This document shows positions 1 through 7,071 of a DNA stretch of 17,063 nt, one piece after another. Each line of letters begins with the position of its first letter. The stretch's first letter is position 1. The position numbers and the translations under genes are program-made. The stretch is from UBA3064 sp023258775. GTDB lineage: Bacteria > Pseudomonadota > Gammaproteobacteria > Burkholderiales > Burkholderiaceae_E. The notes under the pieces were generated by a model, which did no database searches, was not told the DNA's origin, and saw only the letters and a program-made list of their open reading frames with translations. The stretch is from positions 1-17,063 of the forward strand of contig JBIKXS010000050.1 in the NCBI GenBank assembly GCA_044355655.1. The letters run 5' to 3'.

Positions 1-1
1 C

Positions 2-277
2 TATGAGATTCAGCCGATGCCGCTCACAGGCGTAGGTAAGGTCTTTAAGCCCGCGCTGCGCCTTGATGCGGCGCGTCGGGTTGCCGAAAGCCTGATGGCT
101 GATGCACCTTTGGGCAAGGGGTCCTTGATTATCACATCAGCGTCGCATCCGCTACACGGCAGTCTGATCACGCTGCGATTTAAGGACATGACAACTGCAA
201 ACAAAGCCGAGTTAGAGGGCTTCGTTACGCAAAGGCTCGGGCCGCTGACCGTAGGGTATGAGCTGGTTTGGGAGTAA
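2..277 (+). CDS. Acyl-CoA synthetase (AMP-forming), C-terminal fragment
   Basis: The frame is open from the left edge of the window and ends at TAA 275-277, so only about 91 C-terminal residues are visible. They match the small mobile C-terminal domain of the ANL (acyl/aryl-CoA ligase, luciferase) superfamily. The A10 motif is clear as PLTGVGKVFKPALR, and the lysine encoded at 38-40 is the expected adenylation-step lysine. The rest is an alpha/beta tail ending in YELVWE, as in long FadD-like acyl-CoA synthetases of Burkholderiales. The internal ATG at 17 is not a start, because the homologous sequence continues upstream of it. The gene converges on the aromatic O-demethylation operon. A CoA ligase for a hydroxycinnamate such as ferulate would fit that context, but substrate cannot be read from this fragment. 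Confidence 0.85.
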   Translation, partial: YEIQPMPLTGVGKVFKPALRLDAARRVAESLMADAPLGKGSLIITSASHPLHGSLITLRFKDMTTANKAELEGFVTQRLGPLTVGYELVWE

Positions 278-432
278 GCAGCGACGTGCTCAAGCGCTTC
301 GGTGCGTATTCGACACTTCGGAATGACGCTGCCGAATTTGCCGAAGCTTGTAACATCAACACCCGGGCTCGGGCATGACGGCTGTTCCCAATACCGGCGA
401 TGTCGTGAGGCTGTAATTCGATCCGCAGACGG

Positions 433-756
433 TTAGTACTGCCTTTCCGGTAGGTCTACCTCCAGCCCATCCAGTGCATCTGTCAGCATCACCTGGCAGC
501 TTAGACGACTATTGGACTCAGAAGGCATCGCGACAAACTCAAGCATTGATAACTCCTCATCCTGCGCTGGGCCAACCAGCTGCGCGAATGCCGCCCTTAT
601 GAAGACATGACAGGTGGCACAGGTGAGCACGCCACCACAATCTGCAGCAATGCCCTCGATGTTCTCAGCCAGGGCCGCGTTCATCAGGCTGACCCCAGTC
701 TTTGCCTCGATACTGGTTCTTAAACCATGGGCATTGAAAAAATGGATCGTGATCAT
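433..756 (-). CDS. [2Fe-2S] ferredoxin, adrenodoxin/putidaredoxin type
   Basis: This is a 107-residue soluble electron-transfer protein, the usual length for the family. The cluster ligands follow the pattern C-x5-C-x2-C (CGGVLTCATC) with a fourth cysteine later in SRLSCQV. The tail LEVDLPERQY is also typical of putidaredoxin-like ferredoxins. I chose the ATG at 756 (MITIHFF) because the fold begins there. A TTG 36 nt upstream would add 12 residues that do not look like the family, and neither start has a strong ribosome binding site. The gene is last in the minus-strand operon, directly after a VanA-like Rieske oxygenase, so it probably passes electrons to that oxygenase. It stands in the place where vanillate demethylases normally have the VanB reductase. 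Its own reductase is not in the window. Confidence 0.88.
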   Translation of the reverse strand: MITIHFFNAHGLRTSIEAKTGVSLMNAALAENIEGIAADCGGVLTCATCHVFIRAAFAQLVGPAQDEELSMLEFVAMPSESNSRLSCQVMLTDALDGLEVDLPERQY

Positions 757-891
757 AGACACGCTACACAGGTAATTTGGGAACGGATGCAATCATCAGA
801 AACCGAAGTAGACTTTAGAATGGCTAGACTCTCCTGCATTGAGTCGCACGCCTGCCCGATCAGAGCGACGCACTCAATAGCGAGCGAAGTG

Positions 892-1947
892 TCAGCATTG
901 AGCCGATCCTTGGCTTTTTTCTTGCGCGAGGTACCTACTAATGATGCGACGCGACTTAACGCCGCCAGAGTCGATGTTTAGCATCAGCAGCCTACGGTTG
1001 GGCCACCGTTCATGGTTAGCCTGTTGTTGCTCTAGTATTCCCAAATCTTCACTGAAGATTTTTCCCTGCCCTTCTTTGATCTTGTGTGTGAGCGCGTTAT
1101 CGGCTGGCTTGAACTGACGGGCCATGCCCCAGTGATACCAATGAGATCGTTCTGTTTCCGGAGTTATAAAATCTACGACAACACTTGAAACCTTGCGCTC
1201 GAGAGGGGCATCAAAACCACCCTGCCCCTCAAGCGCAACGCCAACGTCAATCATGACGTGGCTCGGAGGCGTAAAGCGACAAATCTGCCAACGATCAACC
1301 TTTGCATTAGGGTCGAGGCCATGGGCGGTCATCGCCATCTGCCAGAACGGCGGCGCATTGATACCCTTCATATAACGCTGAACAATGACCTGATCACCTT
1401 CAACTCGGGTCGTGGAAGGTGTTTCATCGATTTCAGGTTGCCCAATGCTATTTGCATGCACATAAGTCTCATGGGTTAAATCCATAAGATTGTCGATCAT
1501 CAGGCGATAGTCAGCCTCAACGTGATACAGGCCTCCACCGTAGGTCCAAGCCGGGTGATCGAGGAAATCAAACAAAGGCAGTTGCGCGACATCAGCGGCA
1601 GCTTGGTCGCCAGGCCAGACCCACAAAAATCCATAACGCTCGACAGCTGCATAGACCCGGACAGAAGGGAAACCCGTAACACGTTGCCCGGGCATACTAA
1701 CGGCCTTACCTTCGTGCCCCATCTCGAGCCCATGGTAGCCACAGACAAGCTTACCCTCGCACACTTTACCCAAAGAAAGTGGGGCCCCCCTGTGTGGACA
1801 AAAGTCTTCTAAGGCCACAGGAATACCCTCCGGTCCTCTGAACAGCACCATCTTATGGTTACAAATCGTACGCGCCAATGGTTTAGGTGATAGCGCTTCG
1901 AGTTCGGCGACGGAACAGGCGACATACCAGGCATTCTGAATGAACAT
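892..1947 (-). CDS. vanA: VanA-like Rieske non-haem iron O-demethylase, oxygenase component
   Basis: The 351-residue protein has the size and layout of vanillate O-demethylase oxygenase. The N-terminal Rieske domain binds a 2Fe-2S cluster through C50-x-H52 (CPHRG) and C69-x2-H72 (CGYHG). The catalytic domain has the mononuclear iron motif D152-x3-D156-x2-H159-x4-H164 (DNLMDLTHETYVH), and D301 in SEDLGILEQQQ is the likely third ligand. Such enzymes oxidise an aryl methoxy group, releasing formaldehyde and the phenol. ATG 1947 follows GGAAGG eight bases upstream. The gene lies 50 nt after the aldehyde dehydrogenase and 135 nt before the ferredoxin. Vanillate is the natural guess, but dicamba monooxygenase belongs to the same subfamily and, like this one, pairs with a separate ferredoxin, so another methoxybenzoate is possible. 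The gene symbol reflects family, not proven substrate. Confidence 0.85.
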   Translation of the reverse strand: MFIQNAWYVACSVAELEALSPKPLARTICNHKMVLFRGPEGIPVALEDFCPHRGAPLSLGKVCEGKLVCGYHGLEMGHEGKAVSMPGQRVTGFPSVRVYAAVERYGFLWVWPGDQAAADVAQLPLFDFLDHPAWTYGGGLYHVEADYRLMIDNLMDLTHETYVHANSIGQPEIDETPSTTRVEGDQVIVQRYMKGINAPPFWQMAMTAHGLDPNAKVDRWQICRFTPPSHVMIDVGVALEGQGGFDAPLERKVSSVVVDFITPETERSHWYHWGMARQFKPADNALTHKIKEGQGKIFSEDLGILEQQQANHERWPNRRLLMLNIDSGGVKSRRIISRYLAQEKSQGSAQC

Positions 1948-1997
1948 ACGTTAGCCTTCCAAACTAAGTGCTGTGAGTACGCCGATCCACAAAAGGC

Positions 1998-3452
1998 TCA
2001 GAAAGGGTATTGGCGTGGCTTGGTTTGGACAGTAATCCACCGCAACTCGGTAAACTCCGCCACGCCAGCACGTCCTCCAAAACGTCCAATCCCCGACCCC
2101 TTAACGCCGCCGAACGGCATTTGTGCTTCATCATGCACCGTTGGGCCATTCACATGACAGATACCAGAATCTATCTTTCGTGCGACGTTAAAGGCCCGCG
2201 CAATATCCTGACCAAAGACTGCTGCTGAAAGGCCGTAGTCGTTATCGTTCGCGCAGGCTATTGCCTCGGCGGTATCCTTGACTCGAACCACGCATTTCAC
2301 GGGGCCGAATGTCTCCTCACGATAAATCCGCATTGCTGGGGTCACATAATCAAGCACGGTAGCAGGCATCAATGTGCTTTCCGCCTTACCACCACAAACC
2401 AGCCTGGCTCCTTTGGCCAATGCGTCATCAATCAAGGCATTGCAATGATTCACGGTTGCCATGCCAATGACTGAGCCAAGGACGACAGGCTCGGGCCTTC
2501 GGGGGTCACCAAGAGGTAGCGCCCGAACTTTATCGCCAAACTTTTTTACAAATGCATCAGCTACTTTTTCGTCAACGATAATCCGCTCTGTACTCATGCA
2601 AATCTGCCCACTATTGGCAAAGCAGCCAAAGGCTGCGCCGTCTACCGCATCGTCCAGATCAGCATCGTCTAAGACGAGTAAGGGCGCTTTGCCACCGAGT
2701 TCCAGTACGGCGGGCTTTAGGTACTTTGCGCAGGTCTGGGCGATGATCTTGCCCACCTTCGTAGAGCCCGTAAAGTTCACGCGCCGCACCGATGGGTGGG
2801 CCACCATGGCCTCGACCACTGCCCCCGCATCGGCGGGCGCATTGGTGACGTAATTAACGACACCGGGAGGAAAGCCTGCATCTTGCAAGGCCTCAATGAT
2901 GAGTCCGTGCGTACGCGGACAATTTTCTGACCCTTTCAGTATGACGGTGTTGCCGCAAGCCAAAGGTGTGGCAATCGCACGAACGCCCAAAATTACTGGG
3001 GCATTCCATGGCGCTATGCCCAAGACCACACCGGCTGGCTGACGCACTGCCAAGGCGAGACTACCGGGTACATCGGAGGGGATGACCTCGCCAGCCACCT
3101 GGGTTGTCAACGCCGCTGCCTCACGCAACATACCCGCAGCTAACATGACATTAAAACCTGCCCACATGGCGGTAGCCCCTGTTTCGGCCGCTACCGCTTC
3201 AGTAAATGCAGGCGTCTTCGCCTCAAGCGCATCTGCGGCCTTAAGGAGGAGCGCCCGGCGCGTGCTCGGACCCGTATCACTCCAAGCCTTAAATGCCTCG
3301 GCTGCCGCCTCACACGCCAGCACGGCATCTGCGGCAGTAGCTGCAGCTGCACGTGTTGCGACGGTACCGTCAAGTGGGTTTCTCCGCTCAAATGTTGCCC
3401 CTCGTTCGGCGGTGACCTTTAGGCCATTGATCAGCATTGTCAAGTCAGACAT
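1998..3452 (-). CDS. vdh: NAD(P)-dependent aromatic aldehyde dehydrogenase, vanillin dehydrogenase-like
   Basis: This is a complete 484-residue member of the aldehyde dehydrogenase superfamily, which oxidises aldehydes to acids with NAD(P)+. Visible catalytic features are the oxyanion Asn150 (APWN), cofactor-binding Lys173 (ILKGSE), the general base Glu251 (LELGGKAP), nucleophile Cys285 (NSGQICMSTERI) and Glu380 (EETFGP). The phrasing around these motifs, including the VNFTGSTKVGKIIA stretch, resembles the vanillin/salicylaldehyde dehydrogenase group more than betaine or semialdehyde dehydrogenases. ATG 3452 follows GGAG seven bases upstream. It sits between livF (47-nt gap) and the VanA-like oxygenase (50-nt gap). 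Vanillin to vanillate, the substrate of the next enzyme, is therefore the most coherent reaction. Family is certain; the vanillin assignment rests on resemblance and context. Confidence 0.85.
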   Translation of the reverse strand: MSDLTMLINGLKVTAERGATFERRNPLDGTVATRAAAATAADAVLACEAAAEAFKAWSDTGPSTRRALLLKAADALEAKTPAFTEAVAAETGATAMWAGFNVMLAAGMLREAAALTTQVAGEVIPSDVPGSLALAVRQPAGVVLGIAPWNAPVILGVRAIATPLACGNTVILKGSENCPRTHGLIIEALQDAGFPPGVVNYVTNAPADAGAVVEAMVAHPSVRRVNFTGSTKVGKIIAQTCAKYLKPAVLELGGKAPLLVLDDADLDDAVDGAAFGCFANSGQICMSTERIIVDEKVADAFVKKFGDKVRALPLGDPRRPEPVVLGSVIGMATVNHCNALIDDALAKGARLVCGGKAESTLMPATVLDYVTPAMRIYREETFGPVKCVVRVKDTAEAIACANDNDYGLSAAVFGQDIARAFNVARKIDSGICHVNGPTVHDEAQMPFGGVKGSGIGRFGGRAGVAEFTELRWITVQTKPRQYPF

Positions 3453-3499
3453 GGTCGATCTCCATCGGTAATCGAAAACGAATATCCATCGAAGCTCGT

Positions 3500-4294
3500 T
3501 CAGGTACCTCGAGTTGCAGCGGCAGCTGCACTTGCAGCAGTGCCTACACTTTGGGCGCCCAGATACGCCTCTCGAACGACGCTTGAACGCGAAAGCAGGA
3601 CTGCAGGGCCGCTAGCAATAAGCGAGCCTCGCTCAAGAACATACCCCCTATCAGCAACCGCCAGGGCTTTTCTCACATTCTGTTCCACCATGAGCACCGT
3701 GGTACCAGAATCAGCAATACGGCGTGCGATTGTTAGTAACTCATCAACCATACGCGGCGCCAAACCTAGAGACGGCTCGTCAAGCATCAACAGCCTCGGA
3801 TCGCTCATCATGGCACGAGCGACCGCCACCATCTGCTGCTCACCTCCACTCATGGTTCCTGCCAACTGATGGGCGCGGTCTCGCAATTTTGGGAAATCAA
3901 CAAAGGCTTGTTCCAGTCGCCGCGCACGCTCAGATTTTGTGACCAACCACCCTCCCAATTCAAGGTTCTCAAGAACTGTCATCTGAGGAAACAACTGTCG
4001 ACCCTCTGCCACGAGGGCAAGGCCTGCTTTGACAATCGCATTGGTCTTCTTAGGCAATTCCTCCCCATCAAGTAGCACGGTGCCACGCCGCGGAATTAAG
4101 CCATTGATTGCCTTGAGCAGTGTTGATTTTCCCGCGCCATTGGGCCCCAAAATGACGGTTAGTCCGGGCTTTATCTCAAGCGAAATATCGCGCAAGACCA
4201 AAAAGTTGCCATAGCCGGCGCTCAAACCATCAACCCAAAGTTCGGCGTCGGGCGTACCGCCCAATACGAAAGGGGTACGTTGGTACCACATCAT
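3500..4294 (-). CDS. livF: Branched-chain-type ABC transporter ATPase LivF
   Basis: The product is a 264-residue cytoplasmic ATPase of the hydrophobic amino acid/aromatic uptake (HAAT) family. Walker A is GPNGAGKS at 50-57, the signature MSGGE at 148-152, Walker B LLMLDEP at 168-174, and VEQN occupies the switch position, as is usual for LivF. The protein is some 25 residues longer than typical LivF because of a short N-terminal lead (MMWYQRTPF) and an alanine-rich tail. ATG 4294 overlaps the livG stop by 4 nt (ATGA), indicating translational coupling. With LivG, LivH and LivM it should form the membrane complex served by the binding protein at the head of the operon. The cargo is probably an aromatic acid or aldehyde rather than leucine, judging from the neighbours. 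Confidence 0.93.
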   Translation of the reverse strand: MMWYQRTPFVLGGTPDAELWVDGLSAGYGNFLVLRDISLEIKPGLTVILGPNGAGKSTLLKAINGLIPRRGTVLLDGEELPKKTNAIVKAGLALVAEGRQLFPQMTVLENLELGGWLVTKSERARRLEQAFVDFPKLRDRAHQLAGTMSGGEQQMVAVARAMMSDPRLLMLDEPSLGLAPRMVDELLTIARRIADSGTTVLMVEQNVRKALAVADRGYVLERGSLIASGPAVLLSRSSVVREAYLGAQSVGTAASAAAAATRGT

Positions 4295-5094
4295 TCGTTC
4301 CTTGCTTCGAGCATTTCATCACCCAAATAAGCCTCAATCACTTCTGGATGACGGACGATATCTGCAGGTGAGCCGTCTGCGATTTTCCGCCCTTGATGTA
4401 ACACAATGACGCGCTCGACATGTCTAAGGAGAGTGGTCACAGCATGCTCGATCCAGACCACTGTGAGATCAAGCTCATCACGCATTCTTCGAATCAACAA
4501 TGCCATCTTCTCGATTTCCGCCTCGGTTAAGCCAGCGGCGACCTCATCGAGAAGCAATACTCGTGGACGAGTGGCCAGCGCCATGCCGATCTCAAGCTGC
4601 CTCTGCTGCGACGGCGTAATCGCTGCAGCAGAAATATGCGCCAGCGAGGAAAGACCAGTCAAAGACAGAATACTTTCTGCGGTTCGCAACGCCCATGGCA
4701 CATGCTGCGCTTCGCCCCAGAAAATCCATTTTCGCGCCCTTCGACCCGCAAACTTAAGCCCAAACTCGATGTTTTCTCGAACCAGCATGTCAGGGAAGAC
4801 TCTGGGAGTTTGAAATGTGCGAGCGATTCCTTGTATCGCGTAATGATGCGCAGCCCTGCCATTCAGGGTCCGCCCACGAGATATCAAGGTACCACTTGTA
4901 GGGCTAATTACCCCTGAAATTGCATTAAAGAACGTTGTTTTACCAGCCCCATTGGGACCAATAATGCCCACGAGCTCGCCCGCTCCAAACATGACACTTA
5001 CATCATCAACGGCTGTAAGACCCCCAAAGCGGACAGTAATCCTCCTCGCCTCCAACAGCGTTGCCGGGTTCTCTCGCTGAAGAGCACTAGGCAT
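4291..5094 (-). CDS. livG: Branched-chain-type ABC transporter ATPase LivG
   Basis: I start this gene at ATG 5094, giving 267 residues (MPSALQ...). The frame is open upstream for 48 more codons, but those lie in the antisense-like overlap with livM and do not resemble LivG. From 5094 the overlap with the livM stop is a tidy 8 nt. Walker A is GPNGAGKT at 46-53, followed by the LivG-typical GIARTFQTPRVF Q-loop segment. The ABC signature is degenerate: TPSQQ at 160-164 where LSYGQ or LSGGQ is usual. Walker B reads LLLDEV instead of LLLDEP. As I recall, similar replacements occur in a LivG subgroup of aromatic-compound transporters, so this is probably a functional variant. It is the partner ATPase of LivF. 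Confidence 0.9.
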   Translation of the reverse strand: MPSALQRENPATLLEARRITVRFGGLTAVDDVSVMFGAGELVGIIGPNGAGKTTFFNAISGVISPTSGTLISRGRTLNGRAAHHYAIQGIARTFQTPRVFPDMLVRENIEFGLKFAGRRARKWIFWGEAQHVPWALRTAESILSLTGLSSLAHISAAAITPSQQRQLEIGMALATRPRVLLLDEVAAGLTEAEIEKMALLIRRMRDELDLTVVWIEHAVTTLLRHVERVIVLHQGRKIADGSPADIVRHPEVIEAYLGDEMLEARNE

Positions 5095-6115
5095 TGCGAC
5101 GCTCCTTCGCCCTTTGCTTGGCCCGCGCCTCGTCGCGAGCCTTGTCCCCGCGCCACTTATACCGCTGGTCTTGCCACCACTGACGGGAATCTGTCCACCA
5201 TCCTTTGAAGGTTTCAACGCGCAATGAAGCCAAGCCACCTGGCAGATACAAAACGGACAAGATCAAAAGCAGACCCAAAGACATCATGTAAAGCTGTGGC
5301 AGCTTCAATCGAAGCGTTTCGGCAAGCAGGCTAAAGACAATCGCGGCAATCAGCGGACCCCATAAAGTCGTCGCTCCGCCGATCAATGCGATTAGCACCG
5401 TTTGAAATCCGATAAACGGGTTGAATACCGTATGGGGGTCGATATAGGTCCAGCGAACCGACATAGCCGCGCCCACGGCACCCGCAAAAGCAGCAGTCAA
5501 TGCAAACCCCGCAATCTTGATCACCCGCGTATTGACGCCAAGTGTCTGCGATCTTTGCTCATCTGCCCCTATGCCCAACATAGCAAGACCAAATCGGGTA
5601 CGGCGGATAACGATAGAGGTCCCAACTGCCAAGACTGCCAAGAGCACCATCGTGAGATAAACAACCTCGCGCTCAGGCACGAGCATTAGCACCCGACCGA
5701 CTGTACCCGTGACACTTTTTTCGTAGTAGGTGATGCCGTGGCGAATTAACTCTGTCATGCCAAAGGTGAGGACTGCAAAGTAAGTTCCGCGCAAGTGCAA
5801 CACAGCCGCACCCATGAGTATCGCTACGCCCGCGGCAACGAGGGCGCCAACAACAATAACCTGCCACCACGGCATACTCCCAAGTAGCAGCGCACTGCTA
5901 TAAGCACCCAGGCCGAAGAACGCCGCTGTCGCCAAGGAAAGGTACCGGGTTGTACCGCAGAACATTGCCCAACTCGATGACAGCACGACATACATCATGC
6001 AAGTCAGCGCCATAGAAAGCACAAAGTCACTGGCGATTCCCGGGAGCGCCAGCGCCCAGCCAGAAAGCCCGAACAATACGAGCAGATCACGAACCAAAAG
6101 TTGAAGCGACGTCAC
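5087..6115 (-). CDS. livM: Branched-chain-type ABC transporter permease LivM
   Basis: This 342-residue inner-membrane permease has about eight to ten hydrophobic helices. It carries the family motif region around SLATAAFFGLGAYSSALL and the conserved cytoplasmic loop FGLAMLGIGADEQRSQTLGVN, which contacts the ATPases. The start is GTG at 6115, overlapping the livH stop by 4 nt (GTGA). After the last helix (near residue 295) the protein ends in an unusually long, strongly basic and tryptophan-rich tail with a run of Arg, Lys and Ala. That tail is presumably cytoplasmic. The gene forms the membrane channel with LivH for the substrate delivered by the binding protein encoded upstream. Confidence 0.92.
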   Translation of the reverse strand: MTSLQLLVRDLLVLFGLSGWALALPGIASDFVLSMALTCMMYVVLSSSWAMFCGTTRYLSLATAAFFGLGAYSSALLLGSMPWWQVIVVGALVAAGVAILMGAAVLHLRGTYFAVLTFGMTELIRHGITYYEKSVTGTVGRVLMLVPEREVVYLTMVLLAVLAVGTSIVIRRTRFGLAMLGIGADEQRSQTLGVNTRVIKIAGFALTAAFAGAVGAAMSVRWTYIDPHTVFNPFIGFQTVLIALIGGATTLWGPLIAAIVFSLLAETLRLKLPQLYMMSLGLLLILSVLYLPGGLASLRVETFKGWWTDSRQWWQDQRYKWRGDKARDEARAKQRAKERRNA

Positions 6116-7002
6116 GCTTTCCTCTTTTTTCGCGCAAATAGCCCCTCGGGCCTTAGCAAAAGCACGCTTATAAACACCACATAGGAAAGTAGCGCTTTGA
6201 GCGATGGGTTTGTGAAATGCATTCCAAACGCCTCGATGACGCCGAGCAAAAGACCGCCTGCAAGCGCCCCGCCCATACTGCCAAAGCCGCCGAGCGTGAT
6301 GACAATCAATGCCGTGACCGTGTAGGGTTCACCCATGGACGGACTAATGGTGTAGGCCATAGACAGCAAACATCCGGCGACACCGGAGAGCCCTAAGCCA
6401 ATACCAAACATCAGAGGATGTAACCGCTGGGTGTCGATACCAACGAGTTGGGCGCCGACCGGAGATTGCATGAGCGCTCGGACTGCCTTGCCCAAAAGTG
6501 TCATACGTAATAGAACAATAAGAACGATGGAAAACAAAAGTGAAAGCCCAAATACCAGCAGCTTGTTACCGGCAAACTGGATTCCACCTAGCCGCACTGG
6601 ATCAGACAAATAGTCATACCCTCTGAGATCGCCGCCCCAAACATAGGAGACAAAGTTTTGGACCAGAAACATCAGTCCGAAAGCGACCATGAGTCCCCGT
6701 GCCTCAAAAACATCAAGATTCGGCGATGTCGATGTCAGTCGTTTGAAGCACAGCCAGTGCACCGCCAGGCCGAGTGTCAGAAGCAGAAAAAATGATAACG
6801 GGAGCATAAGTATTGGCGAGAAGCCAAACTGCGTTTGCACCATCCAAGTTATAAACGCGCCAAGCATCAAAAACTCGCCGTGGGCAATATTCAGAATTCG
6901 CATCAGCCCGTATTGCAAGTTCAAGCCTAACGCAACCAGTGCGTATATGCCACCGGTGATAAGGCCTGATGCAATCAGCTCAATCCAAGCAATCAGTGAC
7001 AT
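6112..7002 (-). CDS. livH: Branched-chain-type ABC transporter permease LivH
   Basis: The product is a 296-residue inner-membrane permease of normal LivH length, composed largely of hydrophobic helices. The N-terminal stretch GGIYALVALGLNLQYGLMRILNIAHGEFLMLGAF is diagnostic, and the EAA-like loop GKAVRALMQSPVGAQLVGI matches the ATPase-coupling loop. ATG 7002 begins 69 nt after the stop of the binding-protein gene; a stem-loop lies in that gap. The gene overlaps livM by 4 nt. It pairs with LivM to form the translocation pathway. Confidence 0.93.
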   Translation of the reverse strand: MSLIAWIELIASGLITGGIYALVALGLNLQYGLMRILNIAHGEFLMLGAFITWMVQTQFGFSPILMLPLSFFLLLTLGLAVHWLCFKRLTSTSPNLDVFEARGLMVAFGLMFLVQNFVSYVWGGDLRGYDYLSDPVRLGGIQFAGNKLLVFGLSLLFSIVLIVLLRMTLLGKAVRALMQSPVGAQLVGIDTQRLHPLMFGIGLGLSGVAGCLLSMAYTISPSMGEPYTVTALIVITLGGFGSMGGALAGGLLLGVIEAFGMHFTNPSLKALLSYVVFISVLLLRPEGLFARKKRKA

Positions 7003-7024
7003 GACGTTCTGTAAAGAAATCGAT

Positions 7025-7050
7025 ACCCCTAGCGCTGTCGAGCTAGGGGT
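7025..7050 (-). promoter_or_regulatory. Intercistronic stem-loop between the binding-protein gene and livH
   Basis: A perfect 9-bp inverted repeat, ACCCCTAGC / GCTAGGGGT, encloses an 8-nt loop. It lies between the stop of the binding-protein gene and the start of livH. On the transcribed (minus) strand it is followed by ATCGATTTCTTTAC, which has no clean U-run, so it is probably not a full terminator. Stem-loops at this position commonly protect the 3' end of the binding-protein mRNA or cause partial termination, giving more binding protein than permease. That role is inferred from position. Confidence 0.65.
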
Positions 7051-7071
7051 GACAGTGCCCTGGGCAAGACC

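Noticed and set aside
316..346. Inverted repeat CTTCGG/CCGAAG between the convergent genes, considered as a terminator
   Set aside because: The loop is 19 nt, the stem only 6 bp, and no T-run follows on either strand.
268..378. Short + strand reading frame with protein-like composition (phrase LKRFGAYSTLRNDAAEFAEA) in the gap after the acyl-CoA synthetase
   Set aside because: It has only TTG or GTG starts overlapping the previous gene, no ribosome binding site and no family I recognise. It could be a gene remnant but cannot be supported.
3082..3471. 129-codon + strand frame opposite the aldehyde dehydrogenase
   Set aside because: It is an Ala/Ser-rich antisense shadow of a well-supported gene. 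The same applies to the + strand frames at 2461-2853, 7222-7677 and 6689-7243.
5095..5238. N-terminal extension of LivG from an ATG at 5238
   Set aside because: These 48 codons overlap the livM tail in another frame and are not LivG-like. ATG 5094 gives the normal length and an 8-nt overlap.
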